Below, piece by piece: positions 1 to 6,418 of a stretch of DNA of 7,964 bases (positions are counted from its first letter, which is position 1; every line of letters starts with the position of its first letter). The notes under the pieces are model-generated. The model did no database searches. It saw nothing but the letters and a program-made list of their open reading frames with translations, and was not told the origin of the DNA. Source of the stretch: Chloroflexota bacterium (GTDB lineage: Bacteria; Chloroflexota; Dehalococcoidia; Lucifugimonadales; UBA3495); contig JADFQT010000113.1 of NCBI GenBank assembly GCA_022561675.1, positions 1 to 7,964 of the forward strand. The letters are read 5' to 3'. Both the position numbers and the translations under genes were made by a program.

Positions 1-2
1 AC

Positions 3-1733
3 CCGGAGGTTTCCTCGGCCATAGGCCGGCTGCCCTATAAAATTGTCAAGGCGGCCAATGGTGACGCTCACGTGGAGATGAGCGGTGAAACCTACGCGCC
101 GCCGCAGATATCCTCCATGGTCCTGCAAAAAATCCGCCAGGACGCCGAGGCCAAGCTGGGCGAGAAGATTACCCAGGCGGTAATCACGGTACCCGCCTAT
201 TTTAACGACGCCCAGCGGCAGGCTACCAAGGATGCCGGCACCATCGCCGGCCTGGAGGTGCTGCGCATCATCAACGAGCCGACGGCTTCATCCCTGGCCT
301 ACGGATTGGACAAGCAGAATGCGGAAGCCACCGTGGCGGTGTTCGACTTGGGCGGGGGAACCTTCGACGTCACCATCCTGCAAATGGGGGATGGAGTCTT
401 CGAGGTCAAGGCCACCAACGGAGACACCTACCTGGGTGGTGACGACTTCGACCAGGAGATTCTGGAGTGGTTGAATCGCGAGTTCCTGCAGGAAACCGGA
501 ATCGACCTGAGCAAGGACCGCATGGCCCTGCAGCGGCTGCGGGATGCGGCGGAGCGGGCCAAGGTGGAGCTTTCCAGCACGGTGGAAACGGAGATTAACC
601 TTCCCTTCATAACCGCCGATGCCAGCGGTCCTCAGCACCTGGTCAAAACCCTGAGCCGGTCCCGCATGGAGCAGTTGGTTGGAGACCTGATAGCCCGTAC
701 CGAGGGTCCTTGCCGCCAGGCCCTGACCGATTCCGGCATCAGTATCAGCGAGATCGATGACGTGGTGCTGGTTGGAGGGATGACCCGCATGCCCGCCGTT
801 CAGGAGAAGGTCAAGGGTATATTCGGCAAGGAGCCCAGCCGGTCGGTCAATCCGGACGAGGTCGTGGCCCTGGGCGCGGCGATCCAAGCCGGCATCCTGG
901 GCGGTGAAGTTGGCGACATCGTTTTGCTGGACGTCACTCCGCTGACTCTGGGCCTGGAAACTCTGGGCAGCGTAATGACCAACCTGATTACCAGGAATAC
1001 CACCATTCCCACCAAAAAGGCGGAGACCTTCACCACCGCCGCCGATAACCAGAACAGTGTGGACATTCACGTTCTGCAGGGCGAGCGGCAGATGGCCTCG
1101 GATAACAAGTCCATCGGCAGGTTTATCCTGGACGGCGTCTTGCCGGCGCCCAGAGGGGTGCCCCAGATTGAGGTTTCCTTCGACATCGACGCCAACGGCA
1201 TTCTCAGCGTCTCCGCAGCTGACAAGGGTACCGGCAAGGAGCAGAAGATAGTTATCCAGCCCAGTTCCGGCCTGGCTAAAGAAGAGATTGAACGGATGGT
1301 CGATGACGCTAAAACCCACGAGAGCGATGACCAACTCCGTCGCGCCGAGGTGGAAACCAGAAACCAGGCCGACTCGCTGGTTTACACCACCGAGAAGATG
1401 ATAGCCGATAACGCCGACAAGGTACCGGCGGACTTGAAGGAAGAGGTGGAAGGGAAACTGACCACGCTGAAATCCGCTATTGAAGCCAACAGCGTGCCGG
1501 AGATGCAGACCTCCATGGCCGACCTGAACAGCGCACTGCAACGGCTGGGGCAAGCGGTTTATAGCCAGGCCGCGGCTAGCGATATCCCTACGGATGGCCC
1601 GATGGGAGATATGGATACGGGCGACATACCCGGCGGCGGCGAGGATTCAGAGGACGTATCCCCCGCCGACGGCGCCTCCGGCGAAGATGAAGCGGGTGAC
1701 AGCACCGTTGAAGGCGAGTTCAGGGAAGTCTAA
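3..1733 (+). CDS. dnaK: Molecular chaperone DnaK (Hsp70), 5'-truncated by window edge
   Basis: ATP-dependent cytosolic Hsp70 chaperone that, with DnaJ and GrpE, binds and refolds exposed hydrophobic peptides. The reading frame is open from base 3, so the real start lies left of the window. By comparison with E. coli DnaK from memory, about 80 N-terminal residues are missing, including the first phosphate loop. Visible hallmarks in order are VITVPAYFNDAQRQATKDAG, the IINEPTA motif, the second phosphate loop DLGGGTFDV, LVGGMTRMP, the interdomain linker LLDVTPLTLG, the substrate-binding beta domain (IHVLQGER, APRGVPQIEV) and the alpha-helical lid starting near SSGLAKEEIERMV. The C-terminus is a Gly/Asp/Glu-rich flexible tail ending EGEFREV, like the EEV-type end of bacterial DnaK. 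The internal GTG at 72 is not the true start. No grpE or dnaJ is seen downstream, and no terminator is evident after the stop. Confidence 0.98.
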   Translation, partial: PEVSSAIGRLPYKIVKAANGDAHVEMSGETYAPPQISSMVLQKIRQDAEAKLGEKITQAVITVPAYFNDAQRQATKDAGTIAGLEVLRIINEPTASSLAYGLDKQNAEATVAVFDLGGGTFDVTILQMGDGVFEVKATNGDTYLGGDDFDQEILEWLNREFLQETGIDLSKDRMALQRLRDAAERAKVELSSTVETEINLPFITADASGPQHLVKTLSRSRMEQLVGDLIARTEGPCRQALTDSGISISEIDDVVLVGGMTRMPAVQEKVKGIFGKEPSRSVNPDEVVALGAAIQAGILGGEVGDIVLLDVTPLTLGLETLGSVMTNLITRNTTIPTKKAETFTTAADNQNSVDIHVLQGERQMASDNKSIGRFILDGVLPAPRGVPQIEVSFDIDANGILSVSAADKGTGKEQKIVIQPSSGLAKEEIERMVDDAKTHESDDQLRRAEVETRNQADSLVYTTEKMIADNADKVPADLKEEVEGKLTTLKSAIEANSVPEMQTSMADLNSALQRLGQAVYSQAAASDIPTDGPMGDMDTGDIPGGGEDSEDVSPADGASGEDEAGDSTVEGEFREV

Positions 1734-1749
1734 ACTGGAGCATAGCCCC

Positions 1750-1780
1750 TTTACTGCTGGTATGGACTGTCTGTTATAAT
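1750..1780 (+). promoter_or_regulatory. Predicted sigma70-type promoter for the 97-aa gene
   Basis: A perfect -10 hexamer TATAAT lies at 1775-1780 in the dnaK-downstream gap. The best -35 match is TTTACT at 1750-1755 (4 of 6 to TTGACA) with a long 19-bp spacer, so this half is weak. Transcription would start near 1787, about 47 bases before the ATG at 1834. It suggests the small gene can be transcribed independently of dnaK. Confidence 0.45.
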
Positions 1781-1833
1781 GTTTCAACGTAGGCCGGCAT
1801 TGGCCGTACACGGCTCCATCTAGGAGAGTATAG

Positions 1834-2127
1834 ATGAGCTCACAATCAGAAAGCGCGGATCAGGAATTGGCGGAAAATGGGGAAACCGGGACAACCGGTA
1901 CCATAGAAGGAATTGACCTGACCCTAACCCCGCTGCAGTACCACTACCTGAGTTTGCTTCAGAGATTGATAGCCCTTCAGAACAGCTATCAAGTAGATCC
2001 GGATTATGAAACCTGGAAGATGAACGCCATCAACAAGGCGATCTACTCCACGTTGCGCGACTCGATAGAAGCCAACATCGGCGAAGCCGCCAAGGAGTTG
2101 CTCCGGAAAGCTCACCAGGTCAATTAA
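1834..2127 (+). CDS. Hypothetical 97-aa acidic, probably helical protein
   Basis: I do not recognise this protein. It starts at ATG 1834, with an AGGAG ribosome site at 1822-1826 seven bases upstream and a TATAAT promoter further up, so it is probably real. The first ~27 residues are polar, acidic and rich in Ser/Glu/Gly/Thr, and are likely disordered. Residues ~28-97 (LTLTPLQYHYLSLLQRLIAL onward, then a DPDYETWKMNAI stretch and a final ANIGEAAKELLRKA helix) look like a compact set of amphipathic helices. No signal peptide, long membrane segment, Cys pair or catalytic motif is visible. It follows dnaK by 100 bases on the same strand, so read-through from dnaK or a link to proteostasis is possible but unproven. 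Its stop codon lies inside a short tandem duplication. Confidence 0.75.
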   Translation: MSSQSESADQELAENGETGTTGTIEGIDLTLTPLQYHYLSLLQRLIALQNSYQVDPDYETWKMNAINKAIYSTLRDSIEANIGEAAKELLRKAHQVN

Positions 2128-2141
2128 ACAGGTCGATTAAA
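2116..2141 (+). repeat. 13-bp tandem duplication spanning the stop codon
   Basis: caggtcaattaaa (2116-2128) is followed immediately by caggtcgattaaa (2129-2141), identical at 12 of 13 positions. The first copy contains the TAA stop of the 97-aa gene (2125-2127). The second copy is downstream and non-coding. It looks like a small slippage duplication. Confidence 0.8.
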
Positions 2142-2144
2142 GCC

Positions 2145-2207
2145 AAAAACCGCCTGCCCGGTTGGCGCCGATTTCAAGCCAAACAGAGATCGCCGAGGCC
2201 GGGCGGC
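2145..2207 (-). terminator. Rho-independent terminator for the deacetylase operon
   Basis: Read on the minus strand, a GC stem forms between plus positions 2199-2207 and 2152-2161 (6 bp, a one-base bulge at 2155, then 3 bp). An inner TTGGC/GCCAA stem (2162-2166 with 2178-2182) stacks on it. A run of five T follows (plus AAAAA at 2145-2149). It lies just after the TAA of the minus-strand deacetylase gene. In the plus direction the T-tract is poor, so termination of the 97-aa gene here is less certain. Confidence 0.55.
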
Positions 2208-2209
2208 CT

Positions 2210-3340
2210 TTATCCCTTGATGCCGAAGAGAGGGAACACCCCCTTCTTGATCGCGGCCACACCTTCCTCAGCCAACCGCCTCGTCTCTAGCCGCACGTCC
2301 TCCGGTATCTCCAGCTTCAAGGTGTCTCTTAGCTGGGTAGCTCCCAGCACCTGGGACAGCTCCACGGGGATGGTATTCGGCCATTCCGCGTCCACCATCA
2401 CTCCATAAGCCAAGCTCCAGCAGCGCGCCACCGCTCCCAGGTCGTAGCCTCCCCCTCCTAAAGCCAGCCAGGGTAAGCCCAATCCTGAAAAGAATCGGAC
2501 AGCCCCCACGAAGCCCCGGGAGGTTACTTGCAAGTGGGTCAGCGGGTCGGTGTGGTAGCTGTCGATGCCCAGTTGGGTAACCAAAATATCCGGGGCGAAG
2601 GCCGCCAGCAGCGGCGGAACAACCTCCTGGAAGGCCTGGAGATAAACCTCATCTTCCGTATAGGGGTAGAGAGGCAGGTTTACCGAGTAGCCAATGGCTG
2701 GTGCCGTCCCCGTCTCTTCGACGAATCCGGTTCCGGGGAAGAGGTATCTACCGGATTCATGGATCGAGATGGTCAGGACTTGGTTATCATCGATGAACGC
2801 GTTCTGGACTCCATCTCCATGATGGGCATCGATATCAACGTAGGCAACCCGCAGCCCCAGGCTCAGCAGGTATTTGATCGCCACCGCCGGGTCGTTGAAG
2901 ATGCAAAACCCGGACGCATGGCCCGGAGCGGCGTGATGCAGCCCGCCCGAAATGTTGAAGGCCACGTCCAACTGGTGGCTGGCGACCAGCTCGGCGGCCA
3001 TTATGGTCGCGCCGGTGCTGAGGAGCGCCGCCTCGTACATTCCGTCGTAGATCGGGTTGTCTCCCATGGAGCTGAAGCCGAATCGCTCGGCGTGGCGTAC
3101 GCTGAGGCCGGAGCTCAGGCCTCGGACCGCCGCGATATATTCGGAGGTGTGGAGCAACCCCAGCTCTTCCAGAGTGGCTGGGCGGGGAGCCAGCAGTTGG
3201 GATTTCCCGTCGTCAAAGGCTCCGTAGGCTTGAAGCAGCTGGTAAGTATGGCGCAGGCGGGCCGGTCGCATGGGGTGATCCTGGCGGAGCACATGCTGAG
3301 ATAAAGCGCTCTCGTAGATAAATGCGGCTCGGGTCATCAT
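2210..3340 (-). CDS. AcuC-type class I histone-deacetylase-family protein
   Basis: Zinc-dependent amidohydrolase of the arginase/deacetylase fold, likely removing acetyl or other acyl groups from protein lysines or small amines in the cytoplasm. The 376-aa length is usual for bacterial AcuC-like proteins. Family residues are intact: the catalytic pair His135-His136 in GGLHHA, zinc ligands Asp171 and His173 in DIDAHHGDG, the third ligand Asp260 in QLGIDS, and the transition-state Tyr299 in LGGGGYD (assigned by alignment to HDAC8 from memory). The N-terminus HPMRPARL fits the family start. Two adjacent ATGs (3340 and 3337) follow an AGGAGG at 3342-3347. The second has the better spacing (4 bases), so the protein may be one residue shorter. 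The first overlaps the upstream RNase stop as ATGA. No acetoin or acetyl-CoA synthetase gene is nearby, so the substrate is unknown and I do not assign acuC firmly. Confidence 0.93.
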   Translation of the reverse strand: MMTRAAFIYESALSQHVLRQDHPMRPARLRHTYQLLQAYGAFDDGKSQLLAPRPATLEELGLLHTSEYIAAVRGLSSGLSVRHAERFGFSSMGDNPIYDGMYEAALLSTGATIMAAELVASHQLDVAFNISGGLHHAAPGHASGFCIFNDPAVAIKYLLSLGLRVAYVDIDAHHGDGVQNAFIDDNQVLTISIHESGRYLFPGTGFVEETGTAPAIGYSVNLPLYPYTEDEVYLQAFQEVVPPLLAAFAPDILVTQLGIDSYHTDPLTHLQVTSRGFVGAVRFFSGLGLPWLALGGGGYDLGAVARCWSLAYGVMVDAEWPNTIPVELSQVLGATQLRDTLKLEIPEDVRLETRRLAEEGVAAIKKGVFPLFGIKG

Positions 3341-3810
3341 TCCTCCTGATTCGCCCTGGCCAGCTCACTAATCATGTTGGACCAGTGAGTGCCGGGCCAG
3401 TAGACCCGACGGCAACTGGAGCACTGGCTGAAGACTGTCTGGGTGCGGGCTACATAGTCGGGGATCTGGTCAGCCACCGCCGCCTTGTCCACCGGCGCGA
3501 GCGGCTCATTGCAGCGTAGACAGCGAGAAAAGCCGTTGTCCAGGTTCAAATGCAGCTCCCGAATCAACTGGCGCAACTGGCCCCGCAGGTCATCGGCTAC
3601 CACGTACAGCATGCGTAATTGACCCAAACGAACGGACCTTCTCAGCAGGAATCCCGAGTCCCGGGTAATCAGCAGCCGGTCCTGTTTGAGGGCCAGCCGT
3701 ACCAATTCATTGTCGCTGGCGGTGCGGGGAAAGGCCGCGTCATATCCCATAATCCTGAGCCAGGTGGCCAAACGCCCGACGTTTACATCGACAATGAATT
3801 TGGGCCGCAT
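3337..3810 (-). CDS. Mut7-C RNase domain protein (PIN-like, zinc ribbon; DUF82 type)
   Basis: A 157-aa stand-alone Mut7-C family protein: a PIN-like nuclease fold fused to a zinc ribbon, predicted to cleave RNA. The N-terminal half has the family pattern FIVDVNVGRLATWLRIMGYD, with acidic candidates Asp8, Asp33 (ASDNEL) and Asp51 in LLITRDSGFL. The C-terminal half carries two CxxC knuckles, Cys97/Cys100 and Cys130/Cys133, followed by the typical RVYWPGTHW. Start ATG 3810 is bounded by an in-frame TAG six bases upstream. The ribosome site is weak (TTAGG, very close), which may mean low expression. Its TGA overlaps the ATGATG of the deacetylase gene, and the strong AGGAGG for that gene lies within its last codons, so the two are probably translationally coupled. 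The RNA target and the biological role are unknown for this family in general. Confidence 0.9.
   Translation of the reverse strand: MRPKFIVDVNVGRLATWLRIMGYDAAFPRTASDNELVRLALKQDRLLITRDSGFLLRRSVRLGQLRMLYVVADDLRGQLRQLIRELHLNLDNGFSRCLRCNEPLAPVDKAAVADQIPDYVARTQTVFSQCSSCRRVYWPGTHWSNMISELARANQEE
3342..3347 (-). promoter_or_regulatory. Ribosome binding site of the deacetylase gene inside the RNase CDS
   Basis: AGGAGG on the minus strand lies one base before the first ATG (3340) and four before the second (3337). It is inside the last codons of the RNase gene, which supports translational coupling and favours the second ATG. Confidence 0.75.
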
Positions 3811-3852
3811 TGCCTAACACCATTTCGATAGGGAGGGCTTGTGATTTAGGCA
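3811..3852. repeat. Imperfect inverted repeat between palindrome and RNase gene
   Basis: TGCCTAA at 3811-3817 pairs with TTAGGCA at 3846-3852, extended by CAC/GTG (3818-3820 with 3841-3843) across a two-base bulge. The arms sit just before the RNase start and overlap the edge of the 40-bp palindrome, so it may be part of the same inserted element or a leader structure for the RNase gene. Confidence 0.45.
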
Positions 3853-4080
3853 TGGTCGGAGCGCACGGCCGCGCGCTCCGACCATGCCCCGGACTTCCAC
3901 GCGACTGTTGGGCAGTTCGAGAAAGGTCCGGAACCACTCCTCTTTACATTTGCCGAAAAGCTCGATATCCACCCAGAAATCAGCGCCGCAGATGGTGCCA
4001 CAATGGGCAATGGTGACGATATCCAAGAGTTTGTGGCGCTTAGTGCGGTCAATCCTGGGGTCCTCCAACGCCCCAACCAT
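3814..4080 (-). pseudogene. ISAs1-family transposase, N-terminal remnant
   Basis: The first ~58 residues (ALEDPRIDRTKRHKLLDIV, then CGADFWVDIELFGK and EEWFRTFLELPN) match the DDE_Tnp_1-associated N-terminal domain of ISAs1-type transposases, as I know the family. The expected continuation (a GIPSHDTF-like segment and the whole DDE catalytic domain, some 300 residues) is absent. Homology stops around base 3907. After seven unrelated codons the frame enters a 40-bp palindrome and ends at the TAG at 3814-3816. The 5' end is intact: ATG 4078-4080 (GTG codons at 4086 and 4083 are alternatives) has an AGGAAGG ribosome site seven bases upstream. The fragment cannot encode an active transposase. It separates the minus-strand RNase/deacetylase pair from the plus-strand aminotransferase pair. 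Confidence 0.82.
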
Positions 4081-4194
4081 CACCACCCCTTCCTAGTTCC
4101 AGCATGATGGCTATTATTTTAAACAAATTTCACAATAATAATAAGACGCGATTGCCCTGCGGGATCAACATAAATATGTCTCAAAAATGCCCTG
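3833..4194 (-). mobile_element. Degenerate ISAs1-like insertion sequence (boundaries tentative)
   Basis: The minus strand reads CAGGGC starting at 4194, matching the CAGGG-type ends I recall for the ISAs1 family. From there an AT-rich leader of 114 bases leads to the transposase ATG at 4080. A second CAGGGC lies 35 bases inside (4154-4159). The opposite end is not clear: AGGGC at 3834-3838 on the plus strand is only a weak candidate. No flanking target duplication was found. The element is decayed, with most of the transposase deleted and a palindrome in its place. Confidence 0.45.
3849..3888. repeat. 40-bp near-perfect palindrome
   Basis: The 20-base arms 3849-3868 and 3869-3888 are reverse complements at 19 of 20 positions; the only mismatch is A3865 against C3872. 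Outer arms are ggcatggtcggagcgc and gcgctccgaccatgcc. It abuts the point where the transposase frame has lost family similarity. It could form a very stable RNA hairpin or cruciform. No T-run follows on either strand, so it is not a typical terminator. A REP/MITE-like dispersed palindrome is likely. Confidence 0.9.
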
Positions 4195-4197
4195 GAA

Positions 4198-4206
4198 TGT
4201 TACAAT
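4198..4206 (+). promoter_or_regulatory. Extended -10 promoter for the aminotransferase operon
   Basis: TGTTACAAT fits the extended -10 pattern TGnTAnAAT, with TACAAT at 4201-4206. There is no good -35, as is common for extended -10 promoters. Transcription would start near 4213, giving a leader of about 44 bases that contains the paired 11-bp repeats and the ribosome site. It lies four bases outside the presumed IS terminus at 4194. Confidence 0.4.
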
Positions 4207-4212
4207 TGGGAA

Positions 4213-4240
4213 CCGCAAACCGGTGGAGTCCGCAAACCGG
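4213..4240 (+). repeat. Two 11-bp direct repeats in the aminotransferase leader
   Basis: ccgcaaaccgg occurs at 4213-4223 and again, perfectly, at 4230-4240, separated by tggagt, giving a 17-bp period. The pair lies between the predicted -10 and the AGGAGG at 4246-4251. It could be an operator for a tandem-binding regulator or a simple duplication. Confidence 0.8.
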
Positions 4241-4256
4241 GAAACAGGAGGCGATA

Positions 4257-5615
4257 ATGGCTGAAACCAACCGGGCCGAAACCATAAGGGAGGCCTTCGT
4301 CAGAAAAAATCCTCGGTCGGCCGAGCTATACCCCCAATTCCAGGAACTCTTCCCCTCGGGAAGCGCCGGGCACGACGGCTATGTGGCGGATCCCTTTCCT
4401 ATCTCCATTGCTCGGGGACAGGGAGCCCGCAAGTGGGACGTGGATGGCAACGAATACATCGACTACGGCATGGGTTCGGCGTCCCTGTTGCTGGGCCATG
4501 CCCATCCGCAGGTGGTAGAGGCCCTGGTCCAGGCCGCTCCCTTCGGCTCCCATTACGGCGGGCCGGTGGAGGCAATGTTGGAGTGGGGAGAGCGGGTACA
4601 CCAGCTCATTCCCTGTGCGGAAAAGATCCGCTTTGTCGGTTCCGGAGCCGAGGCGACCATGCTGGCCCTGCGCATCGCCCGGGCCCATACCGGCAAGGAC
4701 AAGATTATCCGCTGGGAGTCCCACTACCACGGCTGGCACGACTATGTGATGCCGGGGAATCTGCCCCCCTTTGACGTACCTGCCTCTATCGGCATACCCC
4801 AAGGAGTTTTGGATTCGGTGGTGGTGCTGCCGCCGGACCTGGCAGCTTTGGAGCGGGTTCTGACCAGCGATGCTGACATCGCTGCAGTGATCACCGAGGC
4901 GTCGGGAGCCTCTTACGGCACGGTTCCGTTGCAGCCCGACTTTCTTCAGGGGGTGCGCAAGCTGACCCGGGAGCATGGGGTGGTGATGATCTTGGACGAG
5001 GTTATTACCGGATTTCGCTGGAGTCCCGGCGGCGCGCAAGCGCGGCTGGGAATAGATCCCGACCTGTGCACCCTGGCCAAGATCCTAACCGGCGGACTGC
5101 CCGGCGGCGCGGTAGCCGGCAAAAGCGAGTTCATGGCGGTCATGGAGCAGAGCGGCGACTCCCATCACGACCGCTTTGAACGGGTGCTGCACGGCGGAAC
5201 ATTTAACGCCAATCCCTATGCCGCCGCCACGGGCAACGCGGCCCTGAAAATTGTAGCTACCGGAGAGATGCAGGAAACGGCCGATCGCATGGCGGAGCGG
5301 CTGAGGCGGGGATTAGGCGAGATCGTGGACCGGTACGAAGTAGCCGCCTGCGTGTACGGTGAGTCTTCCACCTTCCACCTCTTTTTTGGCAGCAGGTCCA
5401 TCGAGGGCCTGGACGCCAATGCGCTGAAGAATCAGTCCCCGGAAACCCAGAAGGCTTTCCGCCAGGCAGTACAGGTTCGGGGAGTCGACCTCATGTCCCG
5501 CACCAGTGGCGTGCTCTCCGGCGTGCATACCGAGGCGGACATCGACCAGAGCCTGGCGGCCTTCGATGGAGCCATCAAGGCGATGGTGGATGAAGGGCTG
5601 GTCAGTCACGGCTGA
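4257..5615 (+). CDS. Class III (GSAM-like) PLP-dependent aminotransferase
   Basis: A 452-aa fold-type I PLP enzyme related to glutamate-1-semialdehyde 2,1-aminomutase. The start is ATG 4257, with AGGAGG at 4246-4251 five bases upstream; a longer frame back to 4104 has no ribosome site and enters the IS leader. Visible motifs are DVDGNEYIDYGMG, LGHAHP, the PLP-phosphate loop GSGAEAT (128-134), SHYHGWHD with Tyr157 (ring stacking), cofactor Asp247 in ILDEV, the Schiff-base Lys275 in TLAKILTGGLPGG, and GGTFNANP (313-320). It differs from true HemL at positions I know: EASGASYG replaces EPVAGNMG and GTFNANP replaces GTLSGNP. No other heme genes are nearby, so a role as an aminotransferase or mutase on another amino acid is more likely. 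It is followed after 14 bases by the cyclase-family gene, probably in one operon. Confidence 0.9.
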   Translation: MAETNRAETIREAFVRKNPRSAELYPQFQELFPSGSAGHDGYVADPFPISIARGQGARKWDVDGNEYIDYGMGSASLLLGHAHPQVVEALVQAAPFGSHYGGPVEAMLEWGERVHQLIPCAEKIRFVGSGAEATMLALRIARAHTGKDKIIRWESHYHGWHDYVMPGNLPPFDVPASIGIPQGVLDSVVVLPPDLAALERVLTSDADIAAVITEASGASYGTVPLQPDFLQGVRKLTREHGVVMILDEVITGFRWSPGGAQARLGIDPDLCTLAKILTGGLPGGAVAGKSEFMAVMEQSGDSHHDRFERVLHGGTFNANPYAAATGNAALKIVATGEMQETADRMAERLRRGLGEIVDRYEVAACVYGESSTFHLFFGSRSIEGLDANALKNQSPETQKAFRQAVQVRGVDLMSRTSGVLSGVHTEADIDQSLAAFDGAIKAMVDEGLVSHG

Positions 5616-5629
5616 CCCGGATAGAGTCA

Positions 5630-6418
5630 GTGCCTGAACCATTAAATGAGCCATCGCCTGAGCCGGGTCCGGCCCCCTCTGATTCATTACCTGGATCCTC
5701 ACCCGGGAAAATCGTTTATTCCCGGGTTTTGGATTTAAGCCGGGCGATCCATCCGGCCATGCCCGTCTGGCCGGGAGACCCGGCAGTCCAGTTTGAAACG
5801 ACCGCCCGGTTGGACCAGGAAGGTTATCACCTCCGCCGCTTTGCCATGGGTGAGCATACCGGCACCCACCTGAGCGCGCCCAGCTGCTTTTACGCCGATG
5901 GTCCTACCATTGACGCTTACGCACCGGAGTCCCTGGTGGCGCCTGCCGTGGTCATCGACCTTCGCCAGAAGGCCCTAGGCCACCCGGACTACGCCTTCTC
6001 CCGGTGCGACCTGCGGGAATGGGAAGGCCGTCACGGCCGAATCCCCGGCGGTAGCGTGGTACTGGCCCACACGGGTTGGGGCGAGAAGTGGGACGAGCCT
6101 TCGGAGTACCTGGGGGAGTACCTGGGACAACAGGCCGGCTCCGGCCTCCATTTCCCCGGCTTCAGCATTGACGCGGTCAGGCTCCTCCTGGAGCAGCGGG
6201 GAATCGCCGGGCTGGGCATCGACACCCACGGAGTGGACCCAGGTCAGGACTCTAGCTTCTCCGTAAGCAAGCTGCTGCTGGAGCAGCCGCGTATTGTTCT
6301 GGCCAACCTGACCGGCCTGGACCAGTTGCCGCCGACCGGCAGCACGCTGGTGATAGGAATCCTACGGCTCCGGGGCGGCAGCGGCTCGCCGGCATCGGTG
6401 ATCGCCCTGATTCCCTAA
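5630..6418 (+). CDS. Cyclase-family (kynurenine formamidase fold) protein with altered metal site
   Basis: A 262-aa member of the cyclase superfamily (PF04199), whose known members hydrolyse amide or ring bonds (formylkynurenine, isatin) with zinc or manganese. Recognisable parts are LDLSRAIHPAMPVWPGDP, GEHTGTH, GSVVLAHTGW, GLGIDTHGVDPGQD and LANLTGLDQLPPTGSTLVIG. Only His76 and His80 of the usual HxGTHxDxPxH motif remain; the Asp is Ser82 and the last His is Cys86. Downstream, the region that usually carries a His reads SVSKLLL, and the usual Glu of the ENLTNL segment is Ala. It may bind metal differently or have another activity. The start is GTG 5630, with a weak ribosome site, 14 bases after the aminotransferase stop; coupling is likely. 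Residues 2-26 are Pro/Ser-rich and probably disordered. The next in-frame ATG (residue 44) falls within the domain, so it is not the start. Confidence 0.88.
   Translation: MPEPLNEPSPEPGPAPSDSLPGSSPGKIVYSRVLDLSRAIHPAMPVWPGDPAVQFETTARLDQEGYHLRRFAMGEHTGTHLSAPSCFYADGPTIDAYAPESLVAPAVVIDLRQKALGHPDYAFSRCDLREWEGRHGRIPGGSVVLAHTGWGEKWDEPSEYLGEYLGQQAGSGLHFPGFSIDAVRLLLEQRGIAGLGIDTHGVDPGQDSSFSVSKLLLEQPRIVLANLTGLDQLPPTGSTLVIGILRLRGGSGSPASVIALIP

Noticed and set aside
288..1553. Long 421-codon open frame on the minus strand across dnaK
   Set aside because: This is the well-known antisense shadow of Hsp70 genes, caused by codon bias in the sense frame. It has no ribosome site or recognisable domain, and the sense frame is unambiguous DnaK.
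2528..3304. 258-codon plus-strand open frame opposite the deacetylase gene
   Set aside because: The minus-strand frame carries every catalytic motif of the deacetylase family; the plus frame resembles nothing and lacks a ribosome site.
3849..3888. Palindrome as a rho-independent terminator
   Set aside because: The stem is strong but no T-run follows on either strand.
3811..4204. Target-site duplication flanking the ISAs1 remnant
   Set aside because: The 8-10 bases outside 4194 (gaatgttaca) have no match near 3825-3833, and the right end itself is uncertain.
4213..4240. CRISPR-like array
   Set aside because: Only two 11-bp repeats with a 6-bp spacer; far too short and few.
4104..4256. Longer N-terminus for the aminotransferase starting at ATG 4104
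   Set aside because: The extra 51 codons are AT-rich IS leader and promoter sequence with no ribosome site before 4104. ATG 4257 has AGGAGG at the right distance and fits the family's length.
4326..5039. 237-codon minus-strand open frame opposite the aminotransferase
   Set aside because: Shadow of a strongly supported PLP enzyme, with no family motif of its own.
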